Positions 50,864 through 59,824 of a DNA stretch of 64,000 nucleotides are shown here, in pieces. Within the stretch, counting starts at the first letter, position 1. Each line of letters opens with the position of its first letter. The DNA lies in assembly GCA_017417385.1 (NCBI GenBank), contig JAFPZF010000006.1, positions 1-64,000 on the forward strand, written 5' to 3'. The notes under the pieces were generated by a model that made no database searches, was not told the origin of the DNA, and saw nothing but the letters and a program-made list of their open reading frames with translations. The stretch is from Bacteroidales bacterium. Lineage in GTDB: Bacteria > Bacteroidota > Bacteroidia > Bacteroidales > Marinilabiliaceae. The translations under genes were made by a program, and so were the position numbers.

Positions 50864-51880
50864 TTATTTTTTCTTGACTGGGCTCTCGGCGGTCTCTGTG
50901 GCTTCCTTCGTGCCACCTTTTTCTCCCCACAACTCTTTCATCCTTTCTGCGAGGTATTCTTGCTCTGCCTGCCCTGCCGTTGGGATTAGTGTCGCCTGCT
51001 TCCCGAGTGCCCATAGGTCGACTATTGTCGAATAGCCCGACCTGCATACTATGTTCTTGCTCTTCTCTATCAGTCTCCTCATCTCCCCCGCGTCTGCATA
51101 TCCTATCATCTCTATTCCCCCATCTGTCCTCTTTGCATCTCCGCGTCCCTCGACTATCACTCTCCGTCCACTCTCCGCCTTGAATCTTTCTTTCATCTCT
51201 TCTACGAACTCGCTTCTCTGTGGCTCCGCGCCAGATGCTATCCCGAGCCATTCTATCTCTCCCCCCTCGTCCTCTCGGCTCGTCTTTGCCTCCGCAATTC
51301 TGCTGAGCAGCCCTATTGCATGACATCTGATTCCCTTCGGCTTCGGCGACGTCAGCTCTCCGCTCAGTCCTCCTATCTTGTAGTCCGCTATCAGGCATCC
51401 GTCAAATCGTCCTATCATTCTCCTTATCACTATGCTGACCATTTCGTTCAGCCACCTCGGCGCTCCTTTCGCGACTTTCACGTTAAGCTGGTGCGTCAAT
51501 ATGTAGCTCCTGCACGCTCTGCTCCATACTCCATACCTATTGTCGGAGATTATCATGTCTATTCTCTTTTCGCGGACTATCCTCTCTGTCTCTCTGTGTT
51601 CTTTCCACGTCCTCCATAGCAGCGCCGGCGTCTGGACCATTATCGCCGCCCATAGCCATCCCCTCCCGCCTATCCACGGTGAGAATGACTGTAGTTCTAT
51701 GCTCTCGAGATCTCTGAACTCCCTTTTCAACAGCTCTATCGACTCTCCGCTCCCCGCTAGTATCACCTCGTCTCCCCTTGCTATTAGTCTCCTGATTATC
51801 ACGGCTGTCCTCGATGCATGACCTATCCCCCAGTCGAGCACCGTTACTATTACTCTCCGCCTCTTCCTTCCGACTCCCAT
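50864..51880 (-). CDS. glycosyltransferase, MurG/GT28-like
   Basis: About 338 residues. The N-terminal segment LDWGIGHASRTAVIIRRL resembles the Gly-rich loop of GT-B enzymes. The C-terminal half contains SKNIVCRSGYSTIVDLWALGKQATLIPT, the nucleotide-sugar pocket form of GT28 enzymes. The start at 51880 is used because the frame's first ATG at 51928 lies inside the glgB terminator. The tail after residue 325 is Glu/Lys rich. Donor and acceptor are unknown. It converges on the AraC gene. Confidence 0.78.
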   Translation of the reverse strand: MGVGRKRRRVIVTVLDWGIGHASRTAVIIRRLIARGDEVILAGSGESIELLKREFRDLESIELQSFSPWIGGRGWLWAAIMVQTPALLWRTWKEHRETERIVREKRIDMIISDNRYGVWSRACRSYILTHQLNVKVAKGAPRWLNEMVSIVIRRMIGRFDGCLIADYKIGGLSGELTSPKPKGIRCHAIGLLSRIAEAKTSREDEGGEIEWLGIASGAEPQRSEFVEEMKERFKAESGRRVIVEGRGDAKRTDGGIEMIGYADAGEMRRLIEKSKNIVCRSGYSTIVDLWALGKQATLIPTAGQAEQEYLAERMKELWGEKGGTKEATETAESPVKKK

Positions 51881-51910
51881 TTTCTTCACTTTTCTCGACT
51901 CCGAAAGTAC

Positions 51911-51942
51911 AAAAAAAGACGCACACATCTTTGTGCGCGTCT
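51911..51942 (-). terminator. terminator after glgB
   Basis: On the minus strand GACGCGCACA pairs with TGTGTGCGTC (one G-T pair, loop AAGA) and is followed by seven T. Confidence 0.88.
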
Positions 51943-51964
51943 CGCTTTTTCTTCCTTCCCGGCT

Positions 51965-53962
51965 TTACCTTATGTGGACTATGTCCTTCCTCTTCAGTAT
52001 CATCGCCGACCGGCTCGGGATGTATAGCCTTAGTATGTCCTGTCCTCCCAACTGCTGCGTGTAGAAGACGAAGAACATGTCGTTCCTGTCGAATCCTCCG
52101 AATCTTCCTTCGTCTGTCGACATGACTATGCTGTATCTGCCCGCAGGCACCGGCACTGCATAGTCGGTATACGAGTTCGACGGACTGAAGTTGAAGACGA
52201 GCAGATAGTCCCCTCGACCGAAGACTAGGACCTGCGTCGGGTCGTAGTCGTAATACCTGTATGGATAGCTCGGCTGCGGGACTTCCTTGAATATCTTGAG
52301 CATCTCTCTCTCGAAGTCGAGCAGGAAGTGATACCTGAGGTAGTCTGCCTTCGCCAGGCTCCACTGCCTCCGTGCATACTTGTAGCTCCACCCGTTGCCC
52401 TCCCTCGGGAAGTCTATCCACTCCGGATGTCCGAACTCATTGCCCATGAACGTCAGGTAGCCCCCGTTCGCCGTGAATAGCGTGATGAGCCTTATCATCT
52501 TGTGGAGCGCCATACCCCTGTCTACCGTCATGTTCTGGCTCTCCGTGTTCATGTCGGTATACATCTCCTTGTCCATCAGACGGAAGATGATGGTCTTGTC
52601 GCCGACGAGCGCCTGGTCGTGGCTTTCAGCGTAGTTTATTGTCTTCTCCTCAGGTCTGTGTAGCTGAAGTTCATAGAATATCTTACCGACGGGCCAGTTC
52701 TCGTCGCTCGTCTCCTTGATGAGCTTTATCCAGTAGTCCGGGATGCCCATCGAGAGCCTGTAGTCAAATCCGACTCCGCCCGCCTCAAATGGTCCTGCTA
52801 TGCCGGGATATGCACTCATCTCCTCTGCTATTGTGATGGCCTCTGGCTTCACTGCATGTATGACGTAGTTCGCCATCGTCAGGTAGGTGATGGCATCCTC
52901 GTCCTCGTTCGCCCTGAAGTAGTCGCTATATTGGGTAAAGTCCTTGCCTAGACCGTGGTCATAATACAGCATGCTCGTGACTCCGTCGAATCTGTAGCCG
53001 TCAAAGTGGTACTCGTCTATCCAATATCTGCAGTTGCTCAGGAGGAAACGCAGTGTCTCCAGCTTCCCGTAGTCGAAGCAACGGCTGTCCCATGCAGGAT
53101 GGTTGCCCCTCTCACCATAGTGGAAGTAGAGGTCGGTCGACCCGTCGAGCCTCGATATTCCTTCGTTCTCGTTCTTGACGGCGTGGCTGTGGACTATATC
53201 CATGATGACCGCTATGCCAGCCTTGTGGGCGTCGTTGATGAGGCGTTTCAGCTCCTCTGGCGTCCCGAATCGGCTCGATGCAGCAAAGAACGAACTGACG
53301 TGATAACCGAAGCTGCCGTAATACGGGTGCTCCTGTATCGCCATCAGCTGCAGCGTGTTGTATCCCGTCTCGATGACGTGTGGGAGGACCTTCTTCCTGA
53401 AGTATTCGTATGTCGCGACTCCTTCCTTCTCGCCGCTCATCCCGATGTGCGCCTCGTATATCAGTCTTGGCTCCTTCCCTATCTTGAACTTCCCGTCTGT
53501 CCACTTGAACGGCTTCTCCTCCCACGCCTGCGCGTCGAACATCTTCGTGTCCTCGTTCTGTATGACTCGGTTAATGTATGCCGGGATTCTCTCGCCCTGT
53601 CCGTCGTGCCAGTGGACGCTCATCTTGAACTTGCCACCATGCGGGAGGACAGACTTCGGGACTCTTCCTTCCCAGTTTCCGAACTCGAGGCGCTTCATCT
53701 CATAACGCTTGTCCTCCTTCCATCCGCTGAACTCTCCGATGATGTATATCTCCGTTGCTCTCGGCGCCCACTCCCTGAGGACCCATTCGTCTCCGTCCTC
53801 GTGCATTCCGTAGTACTTGTAGGCCTGCGCAAACTCCAGGATTGGACCGCATGTCTCCTTGATCTCCTCCATGCGTTTGAGGGTCCGTAGCCGTCGTCCG
53901 TCGATAATCTTCGCAAATGGCTCGAGCCACTTGTCGGTAGTGTATATTGGTAATTGACTCAT
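51965..53962 (-). CDS. glgB: 1,4-alpha-glucan branching enzyme
   Basis: A 665-residue GH13 enzyme. An N-terminal CBM48-like domain (WAPRATEIYIIGEFSGW) precedes the catalytic barrel with DIVHSHAVKN, nucleophile D326 in FDGYRFDGVTSML, an acid Glu in AEEMSAYPG and the segment ESHDQ. The C-terminal all-beta domain ends with the last 90 residues. It makes the 1,6 branches in glycogen. The eukaryote-like GlgB form of this length is usual in Bacteroidota. It lies 26 nt after the histidine kinase gene and is probably co-transcribed with it. Confidence 0.93.
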   Translation of the reverse strand: MSQLPIYTTDKWLEPFAKIIDGRRLRTLKRMEEIKETCGPILEFAQAYKYYGMHEDGDEWVLREWAPRATEIYIIGEFSGWKEDKRYEMKRLEFGNWEGRVPKSVLPHGGKFKMSVHWHDGQGERIPAYINRVIQNEDTKMFDAQAWEEKPFKWTDGKFKIGKEPRLIYEAHIGMSGEKEGVATYEYFRKKVLPHVIETGYNTLQLMAIQEHPYYGSFGYHVSSFFAASSRFGTPEELKRLINDAHKAGIAVIMDIVHSHAVKNENEGISRLDGSTDLYFHYGERGNHPAWDSRCFDYGKLETLRFLLSNCRYWIDEYHFDGYRFDGVTSMLYYDHGLGKDFTQYSDYFRANEDEDAITYLTMANYVIHAVKPEAITIAEEMSAYPGIAGPFEAGGVGFDYRLSMGIPDYWIKLIKETSDENWPVGKIFYELQLHRPEEKTINYAESHDQALVGDKTIIFRLMDKEMYTDMNTESQNMTVDRGMALHKMIRLITLFTANGGYLTFMGNEFGHPEWIDFPREGNGWSYKYARRQWSLAKADYLRYHFLLDFEREMLKIFKEVPQPSYPYRYYDYDPTQVLVFGRGDYLLVFNFSPSNSYTDYAVPVPAGRYSIVMSTDEGRFGGFDRNDMFFVFYTQQLGGQDILRLYIPSRSAMILKRKDIVHIR

Positions 53963-53988
53963 TTCTTATCTCGTATAGTTCTTCTTTT

Positions 53989-55311
53989 CTATAGTTTCTC
54001 TGTCGGTATCGAGAAGTAGAAGCATGCGCCGTCCTTATACGACGGGTCTACCCAGATTCGTCCGTTCGCCAGGGTCAGGTACTTCTTCGCTATCGCCAGT
54101 CCAATGCCCTTGACGTGCGGTGAACCGTATTCGAAGTTCTGCTCGGCATCCGAACTGAACATCTCGAATATCGACTCCTCGGTGCCCGGCTTTATGCCCG
54201 AGCCCGTGTCGGTCACGCAGAATATCGCTTCCCTGTGGTTGACGGTGTAGGAGATAGAGATCTTGCCAGTGTGCGTGTACTTCGTCGCGTTGTCCATGAT
54301 CTGCTCCATCACCTTAGTGATAATCTCGTCGCTGTTCCAGATCGTGTCGTTAGGCGTCGCGAGTCCGTAGTTGGTCTCTATCTCGACAGGCTTGCGCTCC
54401 TTCTGCAGCTTCTCCTCGTACTTGACCTTTATCTTGTTGAGCAGTTCGTTCAGCTGTACCGGGCAAGCCACTTTCTGCATGTAGAAAGATTGCAGCTTCG
54501 ATATTTCGACGAGGTTGTCTATGACGTCGAGGAGCAGCTGGCTGTTCTGTTTGATTATCTCGGTGAATCGCTTCCTGTCCTCTTCGGTTTCCGCACTCTC
54601 GAGGAGGTCGCAGAAGCCGACTATGACGTTCATCGGAGTCCTGATCTCGTGGCTCAGGTTCGTGAGGAATATGCTTCTGAGCTCCTTGTTCTCGACGGAG
54701 CGCTCCTGCTCGTTCCGCAGGTCGGAGTTCATCACCTCGATATTCTGGTTGAGGCTCGCAATTCTCTGCTCGTATTGTCTCGCGTCCTGCTTGAGTTTCG
54801 CGCAACGAATCTCAGCCTCGAAGAATGGGGCCATCAGGTGGAGCAGACGAGTCTTCGAGTCAATATCCGTCAGCTTCTCTGCCGAGATGCCAATCAGCAC
54901 GCCTGCCAAAATGTTTCGCTCGTTCTTGACTGGTGCCGATATGAAGCCGATGCCGCCGGGTACCTCGAACGGGAGCTGGTCTATGACAGTCTTTGCGTCA
55001 GCGCTTGCAGTCGGCAGGCTGTGGCTCCACGAGAATTGCGTCCCTTTCGGGCACATCTCTTTGTTTGACGACTCTACGACGGCAAATTTATTGTTGCCAC
55101 CGAGTTTCTGGCATAGGACGACGACCGAGCAGTGCAGCTCGTCGGCCAGATCGTTCAGCCTTCGCAGATGGTCGTTGTATCCTATCGACGAGAGCAGTCG
55201 CTTGACGTCACCGAGATTGTCGTCAACAAAACCTATTACAGACTCGTATGATGCCTGCTGGCTCTTACGCCTCGTTTTCTTGTCTTTCTTGAATAATGAC
55301 TTCCAAAACAT
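53989..55311 (-). CDS. soluble sensor histidine kinase
   Basis: A 440-residue kinase with no membrane segment. Residues 45-170 look like a GAF-type sensor (HCSVVVLCQKL, then CPKGTQFSW). A coiled coil lies at 172-212. The phosphoacceptor is H221 in SHEIRTPMNVIVGF. The ATPase domain follows with N-box MDNATKYT, G1 DTGSGIKPG and G2 GIGLAIAKKY. No response regulator is adjacent. Its join to glgB suggests control tied to carbon storage, which is inference. Confidence 0.9.
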   Translation of the reverse strand: MFWKSLFKKDKKTRRKSQQASYESVIGFVDDNLGDVKRLLSSIGYNDHLRRLNDLADELHCSVVVLCQKLGGNNKFAVVESSNKEMCPKGTQFSWSHSLPTASADAKTVIDQLPFEVPGGIGFISAPVKNERNILAGVLIGISAEKLTDIDSKTRLLHLMAPFFEAEIRCAKLKQDARQYEQRIASLNQNIEVMNSDLRNEQERSVENKELRSIFLTNLSHEIRTPMNVIVGFCDLLESAETEEDRKRFTEIIKQNSQLLLDVIDNLVEISKLQSFYMQKVACPVQLNELLNKIKVKYEEKLQKERKPVEIETNYGLATPNDTIWNSDEIITKVMEQIMDNATKYTHTGKISISYTVNHREAIFCVTDTGSGIKPGTEESIFEMFSSDAEQNFEYGSPHVKGIGLAIAKKYLTLANGRIWVDPSYKDGACFYFSIPTEKL

Positions 55312-55349
55312 AATGTATATCCTCCTTGTCCGTCTTTTACCCTTTTATA

Positions 55350-55357
55350 CAAAGTTA
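55350..55357 (-). promoter_or_regulatory. -7 element of the histidine kinase-glgB unit
   Basis: On the minus strand TAACTTTG followed by T matches TAnnTTTG, 38 nt before the kinase start. No TTTG at -33. Confidence 0.5.
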
Positions 55358-55896
55358 ATTATTTTTTGTTTCATTCTGCGACCCTCATCACCATATTTTT
55401 CTTTTCCCTCTGTCTTGACGTGTTCTTTTTCTGCCATTCAGAGCCCGTCTAAGGTCGTTTAAGTGACTGTCGAAAGCATCTCAGACTCCAGTCTGCACCG
55501 TTTAGACTTCCGATGTTGTCGTGTCTTTGAAAGTACTGGAATTATATCGTCTAAGACTTGAGTTGATAGTTATGATGCATTTGACGTAGCAGTTACATAT
55601 TTTTCGGTTTTATCGTATTGCAAGACTGAGGGCATATTGCTTTTTCTTAGTCTTGTTGTAGTAGGCCGATGTCGAAACCGATTGATACGTATCGCGATGA
55701 GGCTAGACACCGATGACGTAGTTGATGATGGTCAGTTTCCATGCCACGAGTGTCTGAAATGTATGCTCATGAAAGAAAAGTGAGGAAAAAGTGGGAGAAA
55801 TATGAAAAAAAAGAGTGACATGTGTAACATCATATAAAGAAAGTACTTATCTTAGCAGTCAGAAGAAATTAAGAATGATATAACAATTAACGAATT
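55358..55896. other. long intergenic stretch without a recognised gene
   Basis: About 540 nt of mixed composition, without the A/G bias of the genes. A short palindrome AGACTCCAGTCT lies near 55484. A TATCTTAG sequence near 55848 could be the -7 box of the next gene. Nothing else was recognised. Confidence 0.4.
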
Positions 55897-56331
55897 ATGG
55901 AAGAGGAGGTAGTGACGGCAGCAGAGCCGACAAGTCCGAAGGAGCGTCTCGTGAACATTGTCATCCCAGCGCTCGGATTGAGTAAGAACCAGTTTGCCAA
56001 GGAGTGTGGAGTGACCTATGCTGTCATAGCAGGCAAGAGCAAGACGATTCAGTCGTCTTCTATGAAGAAGATTCTCAACGCTTTCCCTCAGATCAACAAG
56101 GACTATCTGATGACAGGCAAGGGAGAGATGTTCGTCGAGGTCCCAGAGAAGAGACAGAGGCGTCAGAAGCTGCAGCAGGCAGTTACGGCACTCGAAGTCA
56201 TCCCGCAGCAGGCAGTCGAGCAGGTTGAGACGCAGGAAGTAACGCTCCTGAAGCAGAAGATCGAGGCTCTGGAGGATGAGGTTAAGTTCTTGAGACATAT
56301 CGTAGAACTCAATGCCAAGAGGGAGTACTAA
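55897..56331 (+). CDS. phage-repressor-like HTH protein with C-terminal coiled coil
   Basis: A 144-residue protein. The N-terminal half holds a helix-turn-helix of the phage repressor type (LGLSKNQFAKECGVTYAVIAG, about residues 25-46, then a loop and KDYLMTGKGEMF). The C-terminal half is a Gln/Glu-rich coiled coil (residues 80-140), probably for dimerisation. No phage genes are nearby. It has its own terminator. The target is unknown. Confidence 0.75.
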   Translation: MEEEVVTAAEPTSPKERLVNIVIPALGLSKNQFAKECGVTYAVIAGKSKTIQSSSMKKILNAFPQINKDYLMTGKGEMFVEVPEKRQRRQKLQQAVTALEVIPQQAVEQVETQEVTLLKQKIEALEDEVKFLRHIVELNAKREY

Positions 56332-56356
56332 AAAACTTCTCGAATGAAGAGTTATG

Positions 56357-56405
56357 GAGAAGTCCTTTGTAGGGTGTGAGTCCCTACGAGGGGCTTCTTT
56401 TGGTT
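56357..56405 (+). terminator. rho-independent terminator after the HTH gene
   Basis: GAAG-CC--GTAGGG pairs with CCCTAC--GG-CTTC with small internal loops; TTTT then GGTTTTT follow. Confidence 0.8.
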
Positions 56406-56508
56406 TTTGAGGCACAATAATTTCTGTCTCCGAATATAAAAGCGGACTTAACTGGCTCAGTACCACTAAAGTTGTATTGTTGCCTTAATGTAGAGTGCGA
56501 CGAGTCAG

Positions 56509-56527
56509 GTCTAATACAGGGCTAACC
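56509..56527. repeat. dispersed 19-nt repeat, copy 2
   Basis: GTCTAATACAGGGCTAACC, 18 of 19 bases identical to 23627-23645. It lies in a 338-nt gap (56332-56669) with no other feature than the terminator. Confidence 0.6.
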
Positions 56528-56669
56528 CTCAGATAGAGCATTGCTGGTATTTTGAGGGGGGTGTTGAGGTTTGACGATTTAATAAGCCACTGAGAAGTGA
56601 ATTTCCATGTCTCTCTGATGAAGAGACGTATATCATATTGAGAAAAAATAGAACTAGAACAAGAAGAAA

Positions 56670-57479
56670 ATGGAAGACGAGAGGATAACAGACGAGGGTC
56701 TCATAGAGCAGGTCAAGAGGTTTGACGCGATATTGAGGAGGCTACGCAAGGAGTGTCCGTGGGACCGCGTGCAGACGTGGGAGAGTCTGAGAACAAATAC
56801 CATAGAGGAAGTCTACGAGCTGACGCAGGCACTAGCCGACGAGGAGCCCGAAGAAGTCCGCAAGGAGTTGGGCGACGTCTTTCTGCATGTCGCCTTTTAT
56901 GCACTGATAGCCGAGGAGCGCGGACGGTTTGGACTCAAGGATGTCATTTCTGCACTCTGTGACAAACTAGTGTTCCGTCATCCGCATGTCTTTGGCGACC
57001 CGAATGGCGAGAAATGCGAGAAGATGGGGACGGCGGACGAGGTCCTAAAGACGTGGGAGAAGATAAAGCTGAAGGAGAAGGACGGCAACAAGACGGTGCT
57101 CGGCGGCGTCCCGAGGGAGCTGCCAGCCATGATAAAGGCCTATCGAATCCAGGGCAAAGTCAAGGGTGTCGGCTTCGACTGGCCAGACGCTGCGGGCGCA
57201 TGGGACAAGCTCAGGGAGGAGGAGGCCGAGTTCAAGGCGGAGACCGTCAACGGCGACAAGGATAAGATGGAGGAGGAGATGGGAGACCTCCTGTTCTCCG
57301 TCATAAATCTTGCGAGGACGTACAATATAAATCCCGAGAATGCGTTAGAGAGGACGAACAGGAAGTTCACAAGCCGGTTCAATTACATAGAGCGGAAAGC
57401 GAAAGAGAACGGGCGTCAACTGACGGAGATGACACTTGAGGAGATGGACGAATTGTGGGAGGAAGCGAAAAAAAAGTGA
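56670..57479 (+). CDS. mazG: nucleoside triphosphate pyrophosphohydrolase MazG
   Basis: A 269-residue enzyme with two MazG domains. The first has ECPWDRVQTWESL and the metal motif EEVYELTQAL...ELGDVFLHV; the second has EEEMGDLLFSVINLAR around residues 200-215. It hydrolyses NTPs, including damaged ones, to NMP and pyrophosphate in the cytosol. Length is normal. It is followed after 130 nt by an unrelated gene with its own promoter-like box. Confidence 0.94.
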   Translation: MEDERITDEGLIEQVKRFDAILRRLRKECPWDRVQTWESLRTNTIEEVYELTQALADEEPEEVRKELGDVFLHVAFYALIAEERGRFGLKDVISALCDKLVFRHPHVFGDPNGEKCEKMGTADEVLKTWEKIKLKEKDGNKTVLGGVPRELPAMIKAYRIQGKVKGVGFDWPDAAGAWDKLREEEAEFKAETVNGDKDKMEEEMGDLLFSVINLARTYNINPENALERTNRKFTSRFNYIERKAKENGRQLTEMTLEEMDELWEEAKKK

Positions 57480-57510
57480 TAGATTGAGCGCTGAATCGAA
57501 AAGAATGTCG

Positions 57511-57518
57511 TATCTTCG
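57511..57518 (+). promoter_or_regulatory. putative -7 element of the YbjN-like gene
   Basis: TATCTTCG, within the 12-mer GTCGTATCTTCG that is also found before the antitoxin gene at 22549-22560. It lies 91 nt before the ATG. Confidence 0.45.
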
Positions 57519-57609
57519 TGAGTTGTCTTACTTGTCAGAAAGATTAATTAACTAGAGTAGCAACAGAGGGACACGACAGGCGTACTGTCGGCTCGGAAAC
57601 AGATTTTTT

Positions 57610-58326
57610 ATGGAAGCATTGACAGTAATTCTCCTTGTGGCAGTTATTATTCTGCTTGCTGTGGACATCATGTTTGTCCGCCGCGAGTCGACTATGAAGA
57701 TTCAGAAGGCCAAAGAGGAGTGGAAGGCAGAGCGACTTGCAGAAAAGAAGGAGAGAGAGGAAGCGCTGAGGAAGGCGGCGGAGAAGGAGGCCAAGACTCA
57801 GAAATCTATAGACGAAATAGTCGATGCGAGTGGCGGCGCGGCAGAGAACAGCACGACGACAGAACGGGTGGCGGAGAAGGTCGCCGCGAGAGATACAGTG
57901 ACGGTCTTGAAGGACGCCCTGAGGACGCTCGGCGGCAAGATGGACATCGGTGACGACGGCGAGACAGTCTATTACGACTACCAGGGTGGACGGTTCGTCT
58001 TTATGACTTCGGCAACGAGCCTGTTCGTCAAGCTGTATTATCCGAACTGGTACAACGTCGAGCTTAGCGACATCGACACATTTTCGACGCTTTGCAAGCT
58101 GATCAATAATGAGAACAAGAATGGGTCGGTCAGCACGTTTTACGTCATAACAGAAGACGGAGAGCAGGCCCTATTCCATAGCACGATGACATTCCTCCTG
58201 ATAGACCAGATACCAAACGTCGCTGCCTATCTCGACAGTCGACTTCAGAGTTTCTTCAACTCGATAAAGAACATAAACGACGGGCTGGTCAAGGAGAGCA
58301 AGGTCCAGATGGAGAATGGGGAGTAG
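57610..58326 (+). CDS. membrane-anchored protein with YbjN-like domain
   Basis: A 238-residue protein. One N-terminal membrane helix (residues 4-22) is followed by a highly charged coiled coil (28-70), a Ser/Thr-rich linker and an alpha/beta domain from about 95 to 225 (DDGETVYYDYQGGRFVFMT, FVKLYYPNWYNVEL). The last part resembles the YbjN/type III chaperone-like fold but the match is weak. Function unknown. Purine codons (GAG, AAG) dominate the coiled coil. Confidence 0.65.
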   Translation: MEALTVILLVAVIILLAVDIMFVRRESTMKIQKAKEEWKAERLAEKKEREEALRKAAEKEAKTQKSIDEIVDASGGAAENSTTTERVAEKVAARDTVTVLKDALRTLGGKMDIGDDGETVYYDYQGGRFVFMTSATSLFVKLYYPNWYNVELSDIDTFSTLCKLINNENKNGSVSTFYVITEDGEQALFHSTMTFLLIDQIPNVAAYLDSRLQSFFNSIKNINDGLVKESKVQMENGE

Positions 58327-58428
58327 GAAGTCGAGGGCACGGAGCAGGGCGAACAATGAAGATATAGTCAACAGGTAACAACAAGATAAAAGGAAAAAGA
58401 GGAGATGAGTCTGAGCACTCACTAAGAG

Positions 58429-59820
58429 ATGAAGCATAAGAAGCAAGGAGGCAAATTTGTCGAGATGGCAATGAAGTCGGTCGTCTGTCTGGCAGGGAGC
58501 ATAATGATGCTCGGGACGCCGGCAGAGGCGCAGGTGAAAGTTGACGGAGGAGTCGTGACGGACAGTGCGACATTCGTCAAGACGGGATTCTCGTTCGGAG
58601 TCTTGCCGGCGGTCTCATACGATTCGGACTTAGGGTTTCAGTATGGACTTCTGACAAATCTATACTGGTATGGCGACGGGAGCAAGTATCCGCAATATGA
58701 ACATTCGCTGTACCTCGAGTGCAGCAGATATGCAGCGGGGACGATGCTTGCGCGGGCCTATTATGACTCGCCCGTTTTGCTCTCGGGCATATCGGACAAT
58801 CTACGTCTGACGGCGGACGTCACGTGGTTTCGCGACCTGCTGATGGACTTTGCAGGTTTCAACGGTCGGCAGAGCGTCTATAACGAGAGGTGGACCGATA
58901 GCGACGACAGCGAATACAAGACGAGAGTATTCTACAATCATCATAGGACCATGTTCAGAACGATGGCGACAGTCAGGGGGGACATACCCGAGAGGCATCT
59001 CTACTGGCTGGCGGGCATCACGTTCTTCAACATGGACATAGAGGGCGTCCACAGGGACGAGCTAAAGAGGTCGACCCCGGAAGGAGTGCCGACACTATAT
59101 GAACTCTATTGCAAGTATGGCGTAATCCGTGAGGAGGAGAAGGATGGGGGCGCAGATGCCTTCATTAGGGCCTCGATAGGGGTTGACCTGCGCGACAGCG
59201 AGGCATTCCCGACGAAGGGGGTGTGGAGTGAGATGAGCGTGGCGGCGGCACCGGGATTCATGTCGAAGAAGACAGACGGCTTTTTGAGGCTTACGCTATT
59301 CCATAGACAGTATTTCCGGCTCGGCAGTGACAACAGGGTTTTTGCTGTCAGGCTGATGGCGCAGAACAGGATAGCAGGGCGAGTCCCATTCTACCTATTG
59401 CCACACATTACGACGGCGACGCTCGGGAGTGCGACATCGCAGGGACTGGGCGGAGCGAAGACGATGAGAGGAGTCGCGAGAAATAGGATAGTCGGAGACG
59501 GCGTAGCGATGGCTAACGTCGAGTACAGGTGGATATTGAAGAGATTCCAGTGGCTTGGTGCGCAGTGGGCAGTCGGGACCAACATATTTGGAGACTTCGG
59601 CATCACGACACAGGACTACAAGGTCGATATGGCGGGCGTCCCGGACGAGGAGAGGAGCATGCTCTTCAGAACAGGCGACGACTGCATCCACAGCTCGGTA
59701 GGTATGGGCTTGAAGCTACATTTCAACACCAATTTCATAGTCTCGTGCGACTATGGCAAGCCGCTGAGGAAGGACGACGGAACGAAGGGATTATATATTC
59801 AGCTGAACTATTTGTTCTGA
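58429..59820 (+). CDS. Omp85/BamA-like outer-membrane barrel protein
   Basis: A 463-residue exported protein. A signal peptide ends near LGTPAEAQ (residue 35). The body is a surface-antigen barrel: SYDSDLGFQYGLLTNLYWYGDG near the start, AFIRASIGVDLRDSEAFP in the middle and CDYGKPLRKDD...QLNYLF at the end, with a terminal Phe. POTRA repeats are absent. The layout is like the protein at 33365-34495. It is separated by 4 nt from the BASS transporter gene, so the two are likely co-expressed. Confidence 0.82.
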   Translation: MKHKKQGGKFVEMAMKSVVCLAGSIMMLGTPAEAQVKVDGGVVTDSATFVKTGFSFGVLPAVSYDSDLGFQYGLLTNLYWYGDGSKYPQYEHSLYLECSRYAAGTMLARAYYDSPVLLSGISDNLRLTADVTWFRDLLMDFAGFNGRQSVYNERWTDSDDSEYKTRVFYNHHRTMFRTMATVRGDIPERHLYWLAGITFFNMDIEGVHRDELKRSTPEGVPTLYELYCKYGVIREEEKDGGADAFIRASIGVDLRDSEAFPTKGVWSEMSVAAAPGFMSKKTDGFLRLTLFHRQYFRLGSDNRVFAVRLMAQNRIAGRVPFYLLPHITTATLGSATSQGLGGAKTMRGVARNRIVGDGVAMANVEYRWILKRFQWLGAQWAVGTNIFGDFGITTQDYKVDMAGVPDEERSMLFRTGDDCIHSSVGMGLKLHFNTNFIVSCDYGKPLRKDDGTKGLYIQLNYLF

Positions 59821-59824
59821 AGGC

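Noticed and set aside
50706..51398. 230-codon minus-strand frame crossing the AraC and glycosyltransferase ends
   Set aside because: It is Arg/Glu/Gly-rich and out of frame with the recognised glycosyltransferase motifs.
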